DNA from: Saccharothrix sp. ALI-22-I
Lineage (GTDB): Bacteria; Actinomycetota; Actinomycetes; Mycobacteriales; Pseudonocardiaceae
Reading direction: 5' to 3'
Length of the DNA: 64,000 nt
Assembly: GCF_001984175.1 (NCBI RefSeq)
Contig: NZ_MTQP01000043.1
Coordinates: forward strand, 30,313 to 94,312
Position 1 is the stretch's first letter, and each line of letters opens with the position of its first letter. Below, piece by piece: positions 1 through 7,866 of this stretch. Position numbers and translations under genes: made by a program. The notes under the pieces are model-generated. The model did not search any database. It had not been told where the DNA came from and was given only the letters and a program-made list of their open reading frames with translations.

Positions 1-161
1 GAGGCCGAGAACGAACTGTTCCGCTACATCGACGGGTTCTACAACACCGAACGCATCCAGAAGGACCTCGGCTGGCTCAGCCCAACGAGTACGAAACCGC
101 CTGGCACACCGCCCAGACCGAGCCAGCTACCATCCCGGCAGCACCGACCGCAGCCAGGTAA
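1..161 (+). pseudogene. IS3-type transposase (OrfB) C-terminal fragment, frameshifted
   Basis: The window opens inside a reading frame giving FRYIDGFYNTERIQKDLGWL, the usual C-terminal part of IS3-family OrfB integrase-type transposases (Y-N-x-x-R-x-x-x-x-L-G-x-L). Just after it, near position 88, one base is missing: the expected continuation (S-P-N-E-Y-E-T-A-W) is found in the next frame and runs to a TAA at 159-161. The gene is cut by the window edge and by the frameshift, so it is a dead remnant or a sequencing error. Only the tail is visible and no inverted repeat was identified. Confidence 0.75.
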
Positions 162-169
162 CAACCGCC

Positions 170-446
170 TCGGGTTATCGGGGGGAAGCTCACCGCTGGT
201 CGAACTGATCCAGGCCCGGTCGTAGAACCGGTGTCCTTTCGCGCCTGTGCTAGCGGACAGGCGCTGCCAGGCACGTTTCGGTAGCCGCGCGACCAATTCG
301 TCGGCCCGGCAGGTTCCTGTGGCGGCGGTGACCCGAGTGATGCGCAGCCGGGCGCATAACAGGACAGACGCAGAAACAGGCTGGCGAGAGCGGCTGCGCC
401 GCTTTCGAAGCGCTTCGCTGCTCAGCCAGAGTCCCGGCCCTGTCAA
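170..446 (-). pseudogene. IS701-like transposase remnant
   Basis: On the minus strand a short stretch reads RADELVARLPKRAWQRLSAS followed by GAKGHRFYDRAW, a signature resembling the central region of IS701-family DDE transposases (L-P-x-R-A-W-Q-R then G-A-K-G-x-R-x-Y-D). Residues further upstream (ITRVTAATGTCRADEL) also fit. The match fades at both ends (the expected L-I-R-R-N segment is lost), so this is a small internal relic. It abuts the IS3 remnant and marks the left side as an insertion hotspot. Family assignment rests on motif recognition only. Confidence 0.55.
405..418. promoter_or_regulatory. LacI-type operator-like palindrome (copy 1)
   Basis: The sequence tcgaagcgcttcgc contains the perfect 12-bp palindrome cgaagcgcttcg (406-417), with the central GCGC typical of LacI-family operators. 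A second copy lies at 569-580. It sits in the edge of an IS remnant, so its function is doubtful. Confidence 0.35.
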
Positions 447-567
447 GGGCCCGCGCGACTACGACTGAGATACCCAAAGCTTCCCCTCGGTCACGTCGTT
501 GATTCCCGGATCGAACTCCTGCCGCAGACCTTGTGCAACCCGCCGAGGGGCCCTAATCTCCCATGCA

Positions 568-581
568 TCGAAGCGCTTCGA
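568..581. promoter_or_regulatory. LacI-type operator-like palindrome (copy 2)
   Basis: A perfect 14-bp palindrome, tcgaagcgcttcga, lies about 56 bp upstream of the ATG at 637 that begins the GH74 remnant. Palindromes with a GCGC core upstream of actinobacterial glycosidase genes are usually LacI-family operators. The spacing fits a promoter-proximal operator controlling this former hemicellulase gene. Confidence 0.5.
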
Positions 582-636
582 TTCTCGTCTTACGTATCAC
601 TTACGAAGCGCAGCGTCACGAAGGAGTGCCGACGTC

Positions 637-1056
637 ATGCCGAACCCACGCTCCGGGCCGAGCCAGAGAACATTCCTGGGCTCCACCGCGGTCGCCACCG
701 CCGCGGTCGGCGGCCTGGCGCTGCCGCAGCGACAAAGCGGAGGTCGCAACCGGCTTGTGGCGCTCCAAGGACGGCGGCGCGACCTGGAAGCGCATCAGCG
801 CGATCGACTTGGCGATCGGTGTCGGCTTCGGCGAGGCCGCCACGCGGTCCGGCTAGCCGGCGATCTACACCTCGGCCACGGTCGCAGGCCAGGACGGCAT
901 CTTCGGCTCCACCGACGGCGGCACACCTGGATCCGCATCAACGACGACGAACACCAGTGGGTTTTCGCCGAGTCCGTCATCACCGGCGACCCGCACATCT
1001 ATGGCCGCGTCTATCTGTCAGCACGCGGCCTGATCTACGGCGACATCGCCGACTGA
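637..1056 (+). pseudogene. GH74 xyloglucanase remnant (signal peptide joined to internal and C-terminal pieces)
   Basis: The ATG at 637 starts a secretion signal (RTFLGSTAVATAAVGGLALP). The homology then jumps straight to a BNR/GH74-like segment, GLWRSKDGGATWKRISAIDL then GVGFGEAA, in another frame. A third frame gives IFGSTDGG, INDDEHQWVF and ITGDPHIYGRVY, the typical C-terminal end of GH74 xyloglucanases, ending at TGA 1054-1056. GH74 catalytic domains are normally above 700 residues, so most of the gene has been deleted and at least two frameshifts remain. Upstream is the 568-581 operator-like palindrome; downstream is a CBM13 tail that may once have belonged to the same or a neighbouring enzyme. 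Non-functional. Confidence 0.7.
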
Positions 1057-1124
1057 CGAAGCAGGCCGGCGCCAGCAGCCACACCCGGTCCCCCTGGACC
1101 GCCAACATTCTCAAGGAACCGATC

Positions 1125-1271
1125 ATGACCGGTACGCACCGCGAGAGCCTGCCCGGATGGGCGAAGGAGGCGAGCCTCGGCGACGTCTCGGGCTGGAGCC
1201 CGGCCAACGGCACCCCGGTCCACTTGTGGACCTGCCACGGCGGCGCCAACCAGCAGTGGAAGCTCACCTAG
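1125..1271 (+). pseudogene. CBM13 (ricin-type lectin) C-terminal tail
   Basis: A 48-residue reading frame from ATG 1125 contains DVSGWSPANGTPVHLWTC and GGANQQWKLT then stop. This is the last repeat of a ricin-type beta-trefoil (Q-x-W signature, here QQW). Such tails end secreted glycosidases; the catalytic part is absent. The ATG may only be fortuitous. The stop codon is followed by a hairpin that has a close relative after the next gene, so these two CBM13-tail-plus-terminator units look duplicated. Confidence 0.6.
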
Positions 1272-1293
1272 CTCCGATCCGCGAGCAACCGAT

Positions 1294-1326
1294 CCAAGGC
1301 GCCCGGACTCGCTACCAGGCGCCTCG
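1294..1326 (+). terminator. Hairpin terminator after CBM13 tail
   Basis: An inverted repeat, ccaaggcgcccgg and ccaggcgcctcgg, with a 7-base loop can fold into a stem with two mismatches. It starts about 23 bases after the stop codon. It is related in sequence and position to the perfect hairpin at 2716-2751. Confidence 0.55.
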
Positions 1327-1371
1327 GACCCCGCCTGTCCCACGCTCCCCTTACGACGAAGGAACGAGCCC

Positions 1372-2694
1372 ATGTCCACCGTCATCCGATCGCGCCGCAG
1401 CGCGACAGCGGTCTTCGCGATCGCGCTCGTGCTGGCCTCCGCGCTGATGGTCTTCCTGGCCCCCAAGGAGGCGCACGCCGCCCAGCTCCGGCAGATCACG
1501 AACTTCGGGAACAATCCCGGCAACCTTGAGATGTACCTGTACGTGCCCGACAACGTCCCCGCGAACCCGGCGATCGTGGTCGCCAACCACTGGTGCACCG
1601 GGTCCGCGACCGACTTCTACAACGGCGCCCAGTTCGACGAACTGGCGAACCAGTACGGCTACATCGTCATCTACCCGTCGGTCACCCGCAGCAGCAAATG
1701 CTTCGACGTCGCCTCGCAGGCCTCGCTCAGCGGCACCGGCGGAGACTCCGTCAGCATCAAGTCGATGGTCGACTACACGCTCGCCAACGTCGGCGGCGAC
1801 CGGAACCGGATCTACGCTACCGGCATCTCCTCGGGTGCGATGATGACCAACGTCCTGCTCGGTGTCTACCCCGAGGTCTTCAAGGCCGGGTCGGCCTACG
1901 CCGGCGTGCCTTACACCTGCTTCGCCACCACCAACGGCTCGGAGTGGAACACCGACTGCGCGACCGGGACCATCGACCGCACGCCACAGCAGTGGGGCGA
2001 CGCGGTCCGCAACGCCAACCCCGGCTACACCGGTCCCTGGCCGCGCATGCAGATCTGGCACGGCACCGAAGACGATGCGCTCTACTACCCGAACTTCCAA
2101 GAGCAGATCGACCAGTGGACCAACGTCAACGCCACCGACCAGACGCCGGAGTTCACCGACCATCCGCAGTCGAACTGGACCCGCACCCGCTACGGCAGCA
2201 CCGGCGGCCAGGCCCCGGTCGAGGCGATCAGCATGAGCGGCACCGACCACAACCTGCCGCACCAGCCCGCCGAGACACTCCGCTTCTTCGGCCTGACCGC
2301 GTCCACCGGCGGCTCCACCGCGATCGTCGGCGCAGCGTCGAACCGCTGCCTCGACATCCCGAACTCCTCGACCACGAACGGGACACAGGCGCACCTGTGG
2401 GACTGCAACGGCGGCTCCAACCAGCTGTTCGCCCGCACCTCGGCAGGAGAGCTGAAGGTCAACGGGAAGTGCCTTGACGCCGAGGGCTGGGGTTCAGCCA
2501 ACGGCACCCGAGTGGTCATCTGGGACTGCTCGGGCGGTGCGAACCAGCGCTGGAACGTGAACGCGAACGGCACCATCACCAACGTCCACAACGGGCTCTG
2601 CCTGGACGCGATGGGCGCCGCCACCGCCAACGGCACCCAGGTCATCCTCTGGACCTGCGGCGGCACATCAAACCAACGGTGGACGCTCAGGTAG
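1372..2694 (+). CDS. Secreted PHB-depolymerase/CE1-type esterase with C-terminal CBM13
   Basis: 440 residues. Residues 1-37 are a Sec signal peptide (basic start, hydrophobic VFAIALVLASALMVFLA, cleavage near AHA-A). Residues about 40-310 match the extracellular PHB-depolymerase/feruloyl-acetylxylan esterase family of alpha/beta hydrolases. The nucleophile elbow is G-I-S-S-G with Ser153, and there is a late GTDHNLP region that could supply the catalytic His. Residues about 315-440 are a ricin-type CBM13 with three Q-x-W-like repeats. Expected role: deacetylation or deferuloylation of hemicellulose outside the cell, with the CBM binding xylan or galactan. The start has a purine-rich GAAGGAACGAG sequence before it. 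This is the only intact gene in the first 3.5 kb. Exact ester substrate is not predictable. Confidence 0.9.
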   Translation: MSTVIRSRRSATAVFAIALVLASALMVFLAPKEAHAAQLRQITNFGNNPGNLEMYLYVPDNVPANPAIVVANHWCTGSATDFYNGAQFDELANQYGYIVIYPSVTRSSKCFDVASQASLSGTGGDSVSIKSMVDYTLANVGGDRNRIYATGISSGAMMTNVLLGVYPEVFKAGSAYAGVPYTCFATTNGSEWNTDCATGTIDRTPQQWGDAVRNANPGYTGPWPRMQIWHGTEDDALYYPNFQEQIDQWTNVNATDQTPEFTDHPQSNWTRTRYGSTGGQAPVEAISMSGTDHNLPHQPAETLRFFGLTASTGGSTAIVGAASNRCLDIPNSSTTNGTQAHLWDCNGGSNQLFARTSAGELKVNGKCLDAEGWGSANGTRVVIWDCSGGANQRWNVNANGTITNVHNGLCLDAMGAATANGTQVILWTCGGTSNQRWTLR

Positions 2695-2715
2695 CTCCGA
2701 TCCCCGAGCACCCGG

Positions 2716-2751
2716 TCCGAGGTGCCTGGACTCGCCTCCAGGCACCTCGGA
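2716..2751 (+). terminator. Perfect 15-bp stem terminator
   Basis: tccgaggtgcctgga, loop ctcgcc, tccaggcacctcgga: a perfect 15-bp stem starting 22 bases after the esterase stop. There is no U-tract, which is common for actinobacterial terminators. Confidence 0.75.
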
Positions 2752-2779
2752 CCCCTGTACAAGGAAGGAAACAAGCCCA

Positions 2780-3446
2780 TGCCCACAGCCATCCCGTGCT
2801 CGGCGCCGACGTCCCCGGCCACGTCCGCATCGTCGGCGTGGACGCCCTTGCTCTGGAAGAGGCCGTGGACGCCGCGATGATGCGCTCGGCCGGCATCCGC
2901 ATGGTGCGGCTGGGCCACCTCGCCTGGGACACCTTCGAACCGAGCGACGGCGAGTTCCGCTTCGACTGGTTCGACGAGGTCATGGACCTCATGCAGGACA
3001 ACGGGATCGGCGTCATCCTCGACGTCGCCGTCCGGCCCGCGCCGCTGTGGCTCCACCGCAAGCACCCGTCCATCGACATCACCGACGCGAACGGCAACCG
3101 GCTCTACGCCAACCACCGCTACATGGAGGACGTCGGCGCGCCCTGGACCGTCGCCTCCGGGCCCGGCGGGACGTACGTGCTGACCTACACCGCCAGCGGC
3201 GAGGTGCTCGACGTGCCCGGCCACAGCTCGACGACCGGCGTGCAACTGACGCAGTGGAGCACTACCGGCGGCGCCAACCAGCAGTGGCACCTGCGCCCGA
3301 ACAGTGACGGGTACTTCACCATCGTCAGCCGCGAGAACGGGCTGGCGGCGGACGTGAACGCCTGGTCGACCGACGACGGCGCGAAGGTCGTGCAATGGAC
3401 CGCCGGCGGGGGCGCCAACCAGCAGTGGCAGCTCATCCCCGCGTAA
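2780..3446 (+). pseudogene. GH42 beta-galactosidase N-terminus fused to a CBM13 tail (internal deletion)
   Basis: An ATG at 2780 follows AAGGAAGGAAACAAGCCC, like the start of the preceding esterase, but it is out of frame with the conserved sequence. In the frame ending at 3446 one reads SAGIRMVRLGHLAWDTFEPS and EFRFDWFDEVMDLM, the start of a GH42 beta-galactosidase TIM barrel. After about 115 residues this switches abruptly to a ricin-type CBM13 with three GGANQQW-like repeats. GH42 enzymes are normally near 650-700 residues with two catalytic Glu; neither catalytic Glu region is present. This is a deletion chimera plus a start-proximal frameshift, and is unlikely to be active. Confidence 0.7.
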
Positions 3447-3456
3447 CAAACCTCCC

Positions 3457-3485
3457 GGCCCGGCGCGCTCCCACCGCGCCGGGCC
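3457..3485 (+). terminator. 11-bp stem terminator between convergent genes
   Basis: ggcccggcgcg, loop ctcccac, cgcgccgggcc. It lies 11 bases after the CBM13 stop and ahead of the convergent minus-strand operon ending at 3571, so it may act in both directions. Confidence 0.6.
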
Positions 3486-3570
3486 AGGGGCGCCGGTCGA
3501 AGGGCTCACGCCGCACCCACCACGACCGGCTGGCACGGTTGCGCGCCGCCGGGATTTGGAATGAGCCGAG

Positions 3571-4638
3571 CTACTTCTGTCCTGTTTGGAGAGAAGGCGT
3601 GTCTGGTGCGCCGGTGGTCTTCACGCGACGGACGAGCGGACCGGCGCCGAGGCCGTGCAGCAAGACACTGCCGAGGACGCAGGTCACCGTGATGAGCAGA
3701 ATGTTGTCGGCCGCGCTGCTGCTTGGCAGCTTGTTGAACGCCAGCAGGCCGAACACGATCGAGGTGGTTCCGCGCGGCCCGAGGGCACCGACGAGCAGGC
3801 GTTCGCGCTGCGACAGCTTCGAGCCCAGCAGGGAGACGTGCACCGGCACCATCCGGACAACGGTGAGCACCGCCGCGCAGAACAGCAGGATCTGCCAGGA
3901 GACGCCGGTGGAGTAGGTGAGCACGGCGGCGATGCCCACGATGAACCACATCGTCATCATCAGGACGCGCCGTCCGACAACGGTGGAGCCAGTGAACGAC
4001 AGCGCACCTACCAGGGGATCACGGGCCAGAGCCGTGCCGGCGACGGCCCCGTGACCGGGCAGCACCGTGAGCACGCCGTCCGGCAGCCCGGCTTCCGCGG
4101 CCAGATCGGCCAGGTGCAGCGCCGAGCGCGGTGTCGCCTCCGCGGGCTTGATCAGCAGGCAGTTCCCCGCGGCGAGGGCGGGCCCCACCTTCCACGCGGT
4201 CATGGCCAGCGGGTAGTTCCACGGCAGGATCGCCGCGACCACGCCGACCGGTTCCCGGCTCATCAGGCCCACGTGTTCGTGTCCGGTCGGGGCGACGCGG
4301 CCGAAGACCTTGTCGGCCGCCTCGGCGAACCAGCGGATCGACTCGATCGCGCCGGGCACGTCGCCGGTCAGGCACTCCGTTATCGGTTTGCCCGCGTCCT
4401 GGCTGTCCAGTCGCGCCAGGGTCTCGGCGTCGCGCTCCATCAGGTCGGCGAGCCTCAGCAACACCGAGGCCCGTTCCCTCGGCGTGAGCCGCGACCACCG
4501 CCCGCTCTCGAACACCCCCTGTGCCCGTTCCGCCGACTCCGCGACCTCATGTGCGGTCGACGCGGCCAGGGTGGTGATCAACTCGCCGGTCGCGGGGTTG
4601 ACCACGGAAAGCACGGACTCCACCGCGGTACCGGTCAT
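3571..4638 (-). CDS. Chimeric ORF: aldehyde dehydrogenase N-half fused to CPA1 Na+/H+ antiporter C-end
   Basis: The ATG at 4638 has a strong GGAGGAAC ribosome site and overlaps the upstream stop (ATGA). Residues about 1-228 are an NAD-dependent aldehyde dehydrogenase: VVNPATGE start, ILPWNYPLAMTAWK, IKPAEATP and the FTGSTVVGR nucleotide-binding segment. The catalytic Cys and Glu regions that should follow are missing. Instead about 120 residues of a cation:proton antiporter C-terminus follow in frame, with hydrophobic segments and LVGALGPRGTTSIVFGLLAF. Joining a soluble enzyme to half a membrane transporter is not a known fusion, so an in-frame deletion joining two neighbouring genes is the simplest reading. 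Probably non-functional as either protein. Assembly error cannot be excluded. Confidence 0.75.
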   Translation of the reverse strand: MTGTAVESVLSVVNPATGELITTLAASTAHEVAESAERAQGVFESGRWSRLTPRERASVLLRLADLMERDAETLARLDSQDAGKPITECLTGDVPGAIESIRWFAEAADKVFGRVAPTGHEHVGLMSREPVGVVAAILPWNYPLAMTAWKVGPALAAGNCLLIKPAEATPRSALHLADLAAEAGLPDGVLTVLPGHGAVAGTALARDPLVGALSFTGSTVVGRRVLMMTMWFIVGIAAVLTYSTGVSWQILLFCAAVLTVVRMVPVHVSLLGSKLSQRERLLVGALGPRGTTSIVFGLLAFNKLPSSSAADNILLITVTCVLGSVLLHGLGAGPLVRRVKTTGAPDTPSLQTGQK

Positions 4639-5459
4639 CGTTCCTCCACCAGCTCCCACCGACCGCCGACCTGGCGGGCCAGTCCCCTGCGGCGCAGGTC
4701 CTCCAGATAGCGGGCCATGCCGCGTTCGCCGCGCTTGCGGAACAGCGGGAAGACCTTGGGCAGCAGATTCGGCGCCAGCATCGCGAGTCGGACCAGGAGG
4801 GACTCGCCGGCCAGCGGGTAGGCCTCCAGGCGGGGCCGGTCGAGCAGACTCACCACGGCGACCACGACATCGGCGGGCTGCTGCGGTTTGTCCTGGAACT
4901 GCATGGCGTTCCCGCCGTCCACCGCCTCTTGGCGCAGCATCCGGGTGTCGGTCGCCGACGGCAGCACGGACCCGACGAGGATGCCCTTGGCCTCGAGGTC
5001 GAGTCCGATGGCCAGCATCGCACCGCGCAGCCCGAACTTCGACGCCGTGTAGATCGGCGTCTCCCCCAGCGGAAAGATCCCGCCGAGCGACACGGTGGTG
5101 ATCACCCTGGCGTCACCGGAGGCCCGCAGCAGCGGGATCGCGAGACGCGTGGTGACCAGCGGGGAGAGCAGGTTGAGGTCGAGTTCCTGCCGGATGCTGT
5201 CGATACTGCGCACGTCGAAGCGTTCGGCGCTGGTCATGCCGACGTTGTCGACCAGGACGTCCCGCCGGCCGTAGTCGACCGCGACGCGGGCGAAGAGCCG
5301 CTCCACGTCGGCGTGGTCCAGCAGGTCGCATCCGATACCGGCGTGACCGGCGCCGGGTAGCTCGCCGGCCACCTTCCCGCGTCGGATGTCGTGGATGAAC
5401 CCGGCGATCAGTTGCGCCTGGGTGTCGAAGAGCCGGTATGCCCCCGAATTGGTCTCCAC
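4635..5459 (-). CDS. Chimeric ORF: FMO tail fused to short-chain dehydrogenase lacking its Rossmann start
   Basis: The first about 30 residues (ETNSGAYRLFDTQAQLIAGF) are the end of a flavin-containing monooxygenase. From residue about 40 the sequence is a classical short-chain dehydrogenase: VDYGRRDVLVDNVGMTS, VITTVSLGG with the catalytic Ser, and YTASKFGLRG with the catalytic Tyr-xxx-Lys. The T-G-x-x-x-G-I-G cofactor motif and first two strands of the SDR fold are absent, so NAD(P) binding is unlikely. The frame also continues upstream into FMO sequence, so the ATG at 5459 is probably internal. The stop overlaps the next ATG (ATGA), preserving native translational coupling. A deletion between an FMO gene and an SDR gene explains it. 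Confidence 0.7.
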   Translation of the reverse strand: METNSGAYRLFDTQAQLIAGFIHDIRRGKVAGELPGAGHAGIGCDLLDHADVERLFARVAVDYGRRDVLVDNVGMTSAERFDVRSIDSIRQELDLNLLSPLVTTRLAIPLLRASGDARVITTVSLGGIFPLGETPIYTASKFGLRGAMLAIGLDLEAKGILVGSVLPSATDTRMLRQEAVDGGNAMQFQDKPQQPADVVVAVVSLLDRPRLEAYPLAGESLLVRLAMLAPNLLPKVFPLFRKRGERGMARYLEDLRRRGLARQVGGRWELVEER

Positions 5460-5509
5460 GAACCCGACGCCGAACAGTCCTTCGTGCTCCCGGGAGAACG
5501 CCGACAGGT

Positions 5510-6000
5510 ACAGGTCGGGGGTGCTGCTCGTCGCCGAAGTACTCCTGCGCTACCGGCACCCGGTGCCGGTAGCCGGTGGCCAGCAGGACCAGGTCGAAGT
5601 CGTCCTTCGTGCCGTCGGTGAAGTGCACCGTCGTGCCCTCGGTGCGGGCGATGCCCGGCTTGGCTGTGATGTCGCCGTGCTGCAAGTGGTGGATCAGCAT
5701 CGAGTTGATCGCGGGGTGGGTCTCGAACAACTTGTGGTCGGGCTTGGGCAGGCCGAGGCGCGTGGGATCGCCGTTGAGGATCCTCAGGAGCGCGCCGAAG
5801 ACCTTCTGCTCCAGCCACATCGGCATCCTCGGCCCGATGCCTGCGAGCGTGTCCACGGGACGGCCGAACACGTGCTTGGGCACGAACCAGTAGCCGCGCC
5901 GCATGCTGATCACCGCGTGGTCGGCCGACCACGCGGCGTCGCAGGCGATGTCGCAGCCGGAGTTGCCCGCACCCACGACGAGGACCCGCTTGCCGCGCAG
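5510..6000 (-). pseudogene. Flavin-containing monooxygenase fragment, frameshifted
   Basis: From about 6000 downwards the minus strand reads LRGKRVLVVGAGNSGCDIA, the second (NADPH) dinucleotide motif of flavin monooxygenases, then HHLQHGDITAKPGI and DLVLLATGYRHRVP, which carries the conserved A-T-G-Y motif. The N-terminal FAD motif is missing because the sequence is joined directly to an acyltransferase gene in another frame. Near 5510 a C-run (CACCCCCGACC) shifts frame; the proper continuation DLYLSAFSREHEGLFGVGFV lies in the frame of the FMO/SDR chimera. Non-functional unless the frameshift is a sequencing error. Confidence 0.7.
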
Positions 6001-6652
6001 CCACGAGCGCCACCGGCACCGCCCAGCGCGGCACGTGACTGCCACGCAGGCGGGTCGTGGCGCCGATCACGAAGCAGACGAACCACGACGTGGGCAGCGC
6101 GTAGGCGTTGTCTGCGTTCGGCCACAGCCAGATCAGGGTCGCGACGCAGGCGGTGAGCGCGGCCAAGCCGGTGGCCACCAATGACACACCGACCCTGCCG
6201 CGCACCCAGGTGAACGCCAGCAACGCGGGCCACAGCAGGTAGAACTGCTCCTCGGTGGCCAGCGTCCAGCCGTGGAACGCCGCCGCGCTGACGCCGCCGA
6301 TCGGCAGGTTGCCGGTGAACGTCAGCAACACCGCCGCGGTCAGTGGCAGCCGGTCGCGGTCGCCCAGCGGGTCGAACACCCACGTCACGACGGCGAACAC
6401 CAGCACCAGCGCGACCAGCGCGGGCAGCAGCCTGCGGGCCCGGCGCAGGTAGAACCGCCGGTAGTCGACCTTTCCCATGCGCTCCAGTTCCTTGGCGAGC
6501 ACGCCGGTGATCAGGTAGCCGCTGAGCGTGAAGAACATGACCACGCCGACCACCCCGGCGCCGGGGAAGACGCCCGGGAAGGCGTGCCGCAGCATCACCA
6601 GCAGGATGGCGATGCCGCGCATCACGTCCAGTCCGGCGATCCGTCCACTCAC
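5993..6652 (-). pseudogene. Acyltransferase-3 (OafA/YrhL-like) truncated after about 220 residues
   Basis: A GTG start at 6652 overlaps the preceding stop (GTGA). The sequence begins GLDVMRGIAILLVMLRHAFP (R and catalytic H of acyltransferase family 3), then FFTLSGYLITGVL, FYLRRARRLLPAL and HGWTLATEEQFYLLWP, all hallmarks of OafA/YrhL membrane O-acyltransferases. At residue about 219 (VPVALVAA) the homology ends and the frame runs out of phase into FMO sequence. Full-length relatives have about 350-650 residues and ten membrane segments; only about five to six remain. It looks like the N-terminal half of a gene lost by deletion. Confidence 0.7.
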
Positions 6653-7866
6653 CTGGTCATCGCCGAACGGATGAGCCGGTCCAGCAGGTCCGGATAGGAC
6701 AGCCCGGCGGCGGCGAACATCTTGGGCACCTGTGATTGGGCGGTCATGCCCGGCATGGTGTTGACCTCGTTCAGCACGAATCCCTCGTCGGTCAGGAAGA
6801 AATCGACCCTGGCGATGTCCCGGCAGCCGAGCGCCTCGTACACGCGCAGCGCCGCGTCGCTCAACGCCTTCGCCTCGACACCCGGCACGACCGGGTCGTC
6901 ACCGACGTCGACCACTGCCTGGTCCATCGACACCATGCCGACCACCGGGCGACGCCTGCCTGCCAACAACACCTCGGCCTGGCCGGACACGGCACGCCGC
7001 AGTCCGTCGGCATAGCCGACCGGCAGCAGCGCCAGCGTGGTCGCCCGCTCGATGATGTGCGTGTGGCCGTAACCGACCCCGGTGCCGGCGGTCACCCGCC
7101 GCACCTGCACGACCGGTGCGGCGAGCCGCAGCGCCGGGCGCAGCCGCGTGGTCCCTGAGGGGTCGATGCCCACCAGCCCGGCGCCGATCCGGACCATGTC
7201 GAGGTGCGTGCAGGGATCGGTCAGCGTGGCGCTCGTGGCCGCCAAGTGCCGCACCGACGGCCGCAGTCCGGCCTGTCGCGCCATTTCGACGCCGCGCAGC
7301 ATCGCCTGTCGTCCGTCCGCGTTCGCCGGGTCCCCAGGCTCATCGGCCCGCGCGAGGTGCCCCATCACGCCGACGACCCGGACGCGTCCGGCGACCTCCA
7401 CGCGCCGGGCGGCGGCCATCAACGCGAGCCATGTGTCCGGGGCGGCGCCGTCGCGGGCCATCCCGGTGTCGAGCTGGAGGTGAACGCGAACCGGCCGCCC
7501 GGAGTGTTCGATCGCGGCGAGGTGTTCCAGACTCGGCACGCTCAGGTCGATCCCGTGCCGCCACGCCGCGGACACATCGGCATCGACCTGGTTGAGCCAG
7601 CTCAGCACCGGAGCATCCACACCGGACTCCCGCACCGCGACGGCTTCCGCGATCGACGTGACCCCGATCCAGGTCGCGCCGTTGGCCAGCGCGGTCGCGG
7701 CGACGGCGGCCAGGCCGTGCCCGAACCCATCGGCCTTCACGACGGCCATCACCTCACCCCGCGCGGTCCGGACGAACCGCCGGGTGTTGGCCGCCACCGC
7801 ATCCAGGTCGACGTGCAGCACCGGACCGGCCGACACCTGCCTGATGCCGGCCACAAGGGCGCTCAT
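6649..7866 (-). CDS. Chimeric ORF: alanine racemase fused to C-end of a D-Ala-D-Ala/D-Lac ligase
   Basis: The ATG at 7866 overlaps the VanX-like stop (ATGA). Residues about 15-330 are a PLP-dependent alanine racemase: VMAVVKADGFGHG (PLP lysine), LQLDTGMARDG, and GVGYGHTHI with the catalytic Tyr region, ending at VGMVSMDQAVVDVGDDP. About 30-60 residues of the racemase C-terminal domain are missing. The last 75 residues (ALGCRDIARVDFFLTDEG, FVLNEVNTMPGMTAQSQVP) are the ATP-grasp C-end of a Ddl/VanA-type ligase with the E-x-N-T-x-P-G motif. The two pathway steps are related (D-Ala supply and D-Ala ligation), but natural VanT-type racemases are not fused to ligases this way. An in-frame deletion of a racemase-ligase gene pair fits better. 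Racemase activity is uncertain. Confidence 0.75.
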   Translation of the reverse strand: MSALVAGIRQVSAGPVLHVDLDAVAANTRRFVRTARGEVMAVVKADGFGHGLAAVAATALANGATWIGVTSIAEAVAVRESGVDAPVLSWLNQVDADVSAAWRHGIDLSVPSLEHLAAIEHSGRPVRVHLQLDTGMARDGAAPDTWLALMAAARRVEVAGRVRVVGVMGHLARADEPGDPANADGRQAMLRGVEMARQAGLRPSVRHLAATSATLTDPCTHLDMVRIGAGLVGIDPSGTTRLRPALRLAAPVVQVRRVTAGTGVGYGHTHIIERATTLALLPVGYADGLRRAVSGQAEVLLAGRRRPVVGMVSMDQAVVDVGDDPVVPGVEAKALSDAALRVYEALGCRDIARVDFFLTDEGFVLNEVNTMPGMTAQSQVPKMFAAAGLSYPDLLDRLIRSAMTR

